The translations under genes and the position numbers were made by a program. A model generated the notes under the pieces. That model was not told where the DNA came from. It did not search any database and was given only the letters and a program-made list of their open reading frames with translations. From an uncultured Bacilli bacterium (lineage in GTDB: Bacteria; Bacillota_I; Bacilli_A; RF39; UBA660), in contig CANRMU010000061.1 of NCBI GenBank assembly GCA_947631895.1, positions 1 through 6,058 of the forward strand: a stretch of 6,058 nucleotides of DNA, written 5' to 3'. This document shows, one piece after another, positions 5,179 through 6,058 of the stretch; the first letter of the stretch is position 1, and each line of letters begins with the position of its first letter.

Positions 5179-6058
5179 ACGTATTAGGAATGTTTTCAAA
5201 TATATAATCAACACCATCTGGTTCTAAATCATAATCATATATGTAATCATCAGTTTCTTCTAAATAGTCACTATAAACAAATGTAATATTACGATTAATA
5301 AGATATTTATTTTTTTTCATATATTCTACAGTTTTATCAGAATTATAAATCTTTACTTCATCATAATCATCATAAAAAGGTATTTTAAAATATCCAGCAT
5401 CTACATAAATTGAATCTTTAATTTCAGTATTTGTTTGTTCATCAATAAAAGATATTTGATATTTTTTAACTTTTATTTTAGAACTTATTTTGACATTAGA
5501 TGCCGGCATAATAAAACTATTATTATTAATTATGAATATTTCATTATTATTTTCATCAATAATAGCTAAAGACTCTATTTCATAAAATTCATTTTCAATT
5601 ATATTAAATTCTACAAGTTCATTAAATTTTGCTTTAGAAGCAATTTTAATAGCAATTTCTCTTATATCATTTTGAATATTAAATTCTTTTTTTGTAACTT
5701 TAGAAGTTATAATTGCATCTTTATTAGGCATAATAAAGATTAAAGTTTTTAAATCAATTTTTTCACCGTTAATATAAAGACTATTTAATTCATAGCCATC
5801 TAAAACATAAACGTTTAATTTAACTTTATCTCCAGCTGTAGCACTTTTAAAACTATCAATTACTATTCCCTCACTATTTTCTATTAAAATATTATAAGTT
5901 TCTTTAGTAACTTCGGCTTTTATTGTTACATCTTCATTTGGCATAGTAAATGTTAAAGTATTTAAATCAATTTCTTGATTATTTACATAAAGTTTTGTTA
6001 ATTCATATTCTTCTAAAACTTGAACATTTATTTTAACTTCATCACCTACTTTAGCACT
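5099..6058 (-). CDS. Cell-wall-anchored surface protein with InlB-B-like repeats (C-terminal part, 5' end outside window)
   Basis: The frame is open to the right edge, so the visible 319 residues are the C-terminus of a longer protein; the internal ATG at 5944 sits mid-repeat and is not a start. Residues 1-206 are three degenerate copies of a ~70-residue unit with the pattern A-x-x-G-D-x-V-x-(L/I)-N-V, (G/E)-Y-E-L, L-Y-(V/I)-N, then F-x-M-P-N-x-D. This is typical of the divergent InlB B-repeat family of bacterial surface proteins. A different, possibly beta-rich segment follows (about 199-262), then an acidic tyrosine-rich linker (265-288). The end is a sorting signal: IPNTY (290-294), a hydrophobic stretch (298-313) and KKH. 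It should be exported and linked to the wall by the adjacent sortase. The role is probably adhesion or surface display; no ligand can be inferred. The 3' end overlaps the sortase gene. Confidence 0.8.
   Translation of the reverse strand, partial: SAKVGDEVKINVQVLEEYELTKLYVNNQEIDLNTLTFTMPNEDVTIKAEVTKETYNILIENSEGIVIDSFKSATAGDKVKLNVYVLDGYELNSLYINGEKIDLKTLIFIMPNKDAIITSKVTKKEFNIQNDIREIAIKIASKAKFNELVEFNIIENEFYEIESLAIIDENNNEIFIINNNSFIMPASNVKISSKIKVKKYQISFIDEQTNTEIKDSIYVDAGYFKIPFYDDYDEVKIYNSDKTVEYMKKNKYLINRNITFVYSDYLEETDDYIYDYDLEPDGVDYIFENIPNTYESGFEPLFGLLAIALAFFFKKHLLA
5177..5191 (-). other. Codons of the non-canonical sorting motif IPNTY
   Basis: The five codons encode Ile-Pro-Asn-Thr-Tyr, 25 residues from the protein's end, followed by a hydrophobic stretch and a lysine pair. 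This is the LPXTG-type sorting layout, with Ile for Leu and Tyr for Gly. The sortase's ATG at 5178 lies within the last two codons in another frame. Confidence 0.6.
5441..6058 (-). repeat. Three degenerate ~70-residue protein repeats
   Basis: Units run approximately 6058-5846 (71 residues, cut at its start by the window edge or complete by chance), 5845-5639 (69 residues) and 5638-5441 (about 66 residues). The first two are clearly similar in DNA as well as protein (shared AGTGCT at the start, GAATTAA in the middle and ATTGATTTAAA-ACTTTAA further on). The third keeps only the skeleton, including SFIMP in place of TFTMP or IFIMP. Further units probably lie beyond the edge. Confidence 0.65.

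Overview
The window is very AT-rich and uses the standard bacterial code: tryptophan is TGG in the HD hydrolase gene and in the sigma factor, and every intact gene ends in TAA or TAG. Primase, a SigA-type sigma factor and TrmK follow one another in the Bacillota order. A sortase and a sorting-signal protein indicate a cell with a peptidoglycan wall. Together these suggest a low-GC member of the Bacilli near the Mollicutes/Erysipelotrichia branch, probably an uncultured host-associated lineage. The lineage is inferred from gene content, not from a search.

Left edge (1-243). The minus strand carries a near-consensus promoter (TTGACA, 18 bp, TATAAT), a perfect AGGAGG and the first ~27 residues of a LysR-type regulator. 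The frame then breaks and stops at 57. A plus-strand reading frame enters from the left edge and stops at 80, inside the LysR sequence, as if something had been inserted into or joined to the regulator gene. Divergent from it, with an overlapping promoter region, is a 212-residue SpoT-like HD phosphohydrolase with no synthetase domain (244-882).

Middle (862-4543, minus strand). This is the macromolecular-synthesis operon dnaG-rpoD-trmK. dnaG and rpoD are almost adjacent, and rpoD and trmK overlap by 8 nt. The sigma factor seems to have two tandem copies of region 1.1 instead of one. The 3' end of trmK overlaps the convergent HD gene by 21 bp, and a long hairpin with a T-tract lies across that junction. 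The usual next gene of this operon in Bacillus (the nif3/yqfO type) is not here.

Right part (4604-6058, minus strand). A surface protein, partial at the window edge, has three degenerate InlB-B-like repeats of about 70 residues, an acidic tyrosine-rich linker, and a C-terminal sorting signal with an IPNTY motif. Its 3' end overlaps a short sortase gene whose expected catalytic arginine position is glutamine. The pair looks like a dedicated substrate-sortase unit. It is closed by a terminator with repeated TAGCAT arms that separates it from the dnaG operon.

No RNA genes, CRISPR arrays or origins were seen. The strongest unusual items are the doubled sigma region 1.1, the sortase/substrate overlap with a non-canonical motif and Arg-to-Gln change, and the interrupted LysR gene beside a lone alarmone-type hydrolase.
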